Assembly (NCBI GenBank): GCA_016936695.1
Contig: JAFGXK010000030.1
Span: 1-6,290, forward strand
From: Bacteroidales bacterium
GTDB taxonomy: Bacteria > Bacteroidota > Bacteroidia > Bacteroidales > VadinHA17
Direction of reading: 5' to 3'
Length of the DNA stretch: 6,290 nucleotides
The notes beneath the pieces are model-generated. The model was not told the DNA's origin, ran no database searches, and saw only the letters and a program-made list of their open reading frames with translations. Positions 4,366 to 6,290 of this stretch are shown piece by piece. The first letter of the stretch is position 1; each line of letters opens with the position of its first letter. Position numbers and translations under genes: made by a program.

Positions 4366-6290
4366 ATGAATTCACCCTTTACCAACAACCACAGATCTTT
4401 ACGGATTGTTCTGATGATAATGTTGGTATTATTTTCTATTTCCTGCAGCCGGGAACGTCCTGCAGATTTTGTCGATCCGTTTATCTGTACTCAGGGTGAT
4501 CACGGACATTGGCTGCCCGCAGCACTGGTACCTTTTGGTCTTGTTGAACTTTGTCCTGATACCTGGCCCGGAAGTCTGACAGCCGACGGCGATTTTGCCC
4601 ATGGGGGCTATGACTGGTCCGATAATCATATCAGGGGATTCAGCCATTTTCACAGAGGTAGCTCGGGAGGTACAACAATACATGACAGGGCAGGACTGGT
4701 TTCCATTTTACCTTTTTCGGAAATGCCTGCAGACAGTTTTTTTGTCAATCCGGTTGTCCGTGTTGATAAGGAAACGGAAAAGGCAACAGCCGGCTATTAT
4801 TCAGTATATCTGCCGGAAGACAGGATACTGGCAGAGCTTTCAGCAACAACCAAGACCGGCATGCACAGATATACCTTTAATTCAGGCGGAGAGAGCCGCT
4901 TATTTTTATATGAGGGGAACAGGGGAGGGGCAACAGGAATTTCCTGCAAACAAGTTGATGATAACACTCTTGAAGGGTCAGTGGGGAATAAATACTTTGT
5001 GATAAAGTTTGATTCACCACTTACCGGGATCAGGATATGGAACGGCACCAGTATAGCTGACGGATCTTCTCCTGATAAACAAGACGATGGCGGGATAATT
5101 TGTGAGTTTGGCCAGATTAACGGCAAACCACTGATCGTTAAGGTCGGAGTTTCTTTGTCCTCAACCGGATCGGCAGGAAAAAATCTCAATGCCGAATCTC
5201 CGGGATGGGATTTTGAAAAGATCAGAAAGAATGCTTTTACATCCTGGAATGATTTACTCTCTTCAATCATAGTCGAAGGAAATAATGAAGATGATAAGAA
5301 AATATTCTATACAGCTCTTTATCATACCTGTTTTCTTCCTTTAATCCAGTCGGATGTTGAAGGTATATATCCGGGTCTCGATCAGCAGAACCATAAAGCT
5401 GAAGGATATATACATTATGATGGTTTCGCGTTCTGGGATTCATTCAGGACCAAATATCCGCTTTACAGCCTGTTTATACCGGCGGTGTACAGTGATATAG
5501 TTACTTCATTGCGTGATCTGTATGAGCAAACTGATAACTGGGGAAGACTTCCCGGATCAGATCATCCTCCCCACGGAGCAGATTTCAAAGCTGCCGGTAA
5601 GAATGGGTACCAGATATTTGCATCCTGCAGGCATGAACACATGCTGATGGTGGTGGCAGATGCCTATATTAAGGGTCTGATGAAAATTGACATGAATGAG
5701 GTTTACCCATATATGATGAGAGAAGTTTTGCTTCAGATGCCTGCAAAATACGATTCAGTCGGATATATACCTGCCAGACCCGATCAGACAGGCGAGTATT
5801 GCTGGGATAACTGGTGTCTGGCACAGGTTGCAAAAGATATGGGTAAGGATGAGGATTATGAATACCTTCTGAAACGATCCGAATACTGGAGAAATACATG
5901 GGATCCGTCAATAAGATATTTCAGGGCAAGGGCTGCTGACGGAAGCTGGCTCGATTTTCCGGAAGATCCCTCAATGAACCGCGAGAAATACACTTATGAG
6001 GGCAGTAAATGGCATTGGAGATGGAATGTGATCCACGATGTCCCCTCCCTGATTGAAGTTTTCGGAGGTAAAGAACAATTTTTGAAAGAACTTGAATATT
6101 TCTTTGATAATGATCTTTATACGGCCGGTAACCAGATCGACCTTCAGGCTCCGTTTCTTTTCAATCTGGCAGGAGCTCCCTGGCTTACACAGAAGTGGGT
6201 CAGAAAAATACTCACTGAGCCGATCGTGCAGAAATACGGGACACACGGATTCTTCCCGGAACCGGTTTTTGACCGGGTATATAAAGCAAC
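4366..6290 (+). CDS. GH92 family alpha-mannosidase-like lipoprotein (3' end missing)
   Basis: From the ATG at 4366 the frame is open for 641 codons to the window edge; GH92 proteins usually have about 700-800 residues, so the last part is missing. The N-terminus is a lipoprotein signal: basic region (H9, R10, R13), hydrophobic core IVLMIMLVLF (14-23) and lipobox S-I-S-C with C27. This decides the start and places the enzyme in the cell envelope. The N-terminal beta-sandwich shows VDPFICTQGDHGHWLP (36-51), PFGLVELCPDT (56-66), GYDWSD (81-86), IRGFSHFH (89-96) and YYSVYLPEDRILAELSAT (144-161). The (alpha/alpha)6 domain shows FWDSFR (356-361), HEHMLMVVADAYIKG (423-437), DNWCLAQ-like sequence, and YEGSKWHWRWNVIHD (544-558), where E545 aligns with a conserved acidic residue I take to be the general acid. 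The family consists of Ca2+-dependent inverting exo-alpha-mannosidases. The usual GNEP is GNQID (588-592), and the expected base motif lies past the edge. Linkage specificity cannot be assigned. Confidence 0.9.
   Translation, partial: MNSPFTNNHRSLRIVLMIMLVLFSISCSRERPADFVDPFICTQGDHGHWLPAALVPFGLVELCPDTWPGSLTADGDFAHGGYDWSDNHIRGFSHFHRGSSGGTTIHDRAGLVSILPFSEMPADSFFVNPVVRVDKETEKATAGYYSVYLPEDRILAELSATTKTGMHRYTFNSGGESRLFLYEGNRGGATGISCKQVDDNTLEGSVGNKYFVIKFDSPLTGIRIWNGTSIADGSSPDKQDDGGIICEFGQINGKPLIVKVGVSLSSTGSAGKNLNAESPGWDFEKIRKNAFTSWNDLLSSIIVEGNNEDDKKIFYTALYHTCFLPLIQSDVEGIYPGLDQQNHKAEGYIHYDGFAFWDSFRTKYPLYSLFIPAVYSDIVTSLRDLYEQTDNWGRLPGSDHPPHGADFKAAGKNGYQIFASCRHEHMLMVVADAYIKGLMKIDMNEVYPYMMREVLLQMPAKYDSVGYIPARPDQTGEYCWDNWCLAQVAKDMGKDEDYEYLLKRSEYWRNTWDPSIRYFRARAADGSWLDFPEDPSMNREKYTYEGSKWHWRWNVIHDVPSLIEVFGGKEQFLKELEYFFDNDLYTAGNQIDLQAPFLFNLAGAPWLTQKWVRKILTEPIVQKYGTHGFFPEPVFDRVYKA

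Noticed and set aside
4595..5002. 135-codon plus-strand open frame
   Set aside because: It is a shifted frame inside the GH92 gene; the GH92 frame carries the family motifs across the same bases.
4797..5270. 157-codon minus-strand open frame
   Set aside because: It is antisense to the clearly conserved GH92 coding sequence and its product has no recognisable domain or signal.

Overview
The window looks like a chromosomal carbohydrate-use region from a member of the Bacteroidota. Four things suggest this. No start codon has a clear Shine-Dalgarno sequence, only A/T-rich leaders. There is a lipoprotein-type GH92 glycosidase. A sugar isomerase/epimerase, an MFS permease and a Gfo/Idh/MocA gene stand together. 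Short tandem repeats occupy the gaps between genes. This is inference from gene content and style; no rRNA or other marker gene is present to place the organism more finely.

Layout. Positions 1-3184 hold three genes on the minus strand, transcribed from right to left: a TIM-barrel sugar isomerase/epimerase-like protein (3184-2192), an MFS sugar permease-like transporter (2146-887), and a Gfo/Idh/MocA NAD(P)-dependent oxidoreductase (884 to beyond the left edge). The gaps are 45 and 2 nt, so this is very probably one operon for uptake and redox/isomerase processing of a sugar, glycoside or cyclitol. A 229-nt divergent intergenic region (3185-3413) follows, with two abutting tandem arrays that both have a 7-nt period. 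On the plus strand come an NfsA/FRP-type flavin nitroreductase (3414-4169), a 196-nt gap (4170-4365) filled by a 9-nt tandem array with an inverted partial copy, and a lipoprotein GH92 alpha-mannosidase-like gene (4366 to beyond the right edge).

How they fit together. The GH92 protein would act outside the cytoplasm, releasing mannose-type sugars from glycans. The minus-strand operon would import a sugar or glycoside and process it in the cytoplasm, plausibly by oxidation to a keto-sugar by the Gfo/Idh/MocA enzyme and cleavage or isomerisation by the TIM-barrel enzyme. No sequence evidence links the GH92 product to the operon's substrate, and the nitroreductase may be unrelated.

The most notable non-coding signals are the two repeat-filled intergenic regions. 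The 9-nt array is open in the same reading frame as the GH92 gene, so a naive longest-ORF call would attach a false Ala-Lys-rich N-terminus to the lipoprotein. No gene-free stretch exceeds 300 nt. I found no RNA gene, insertion sequence or CRISPR array. I see no convincing case for a wholly new system; the operon's exact substrate and the repeat arrays are the parts worth following up.
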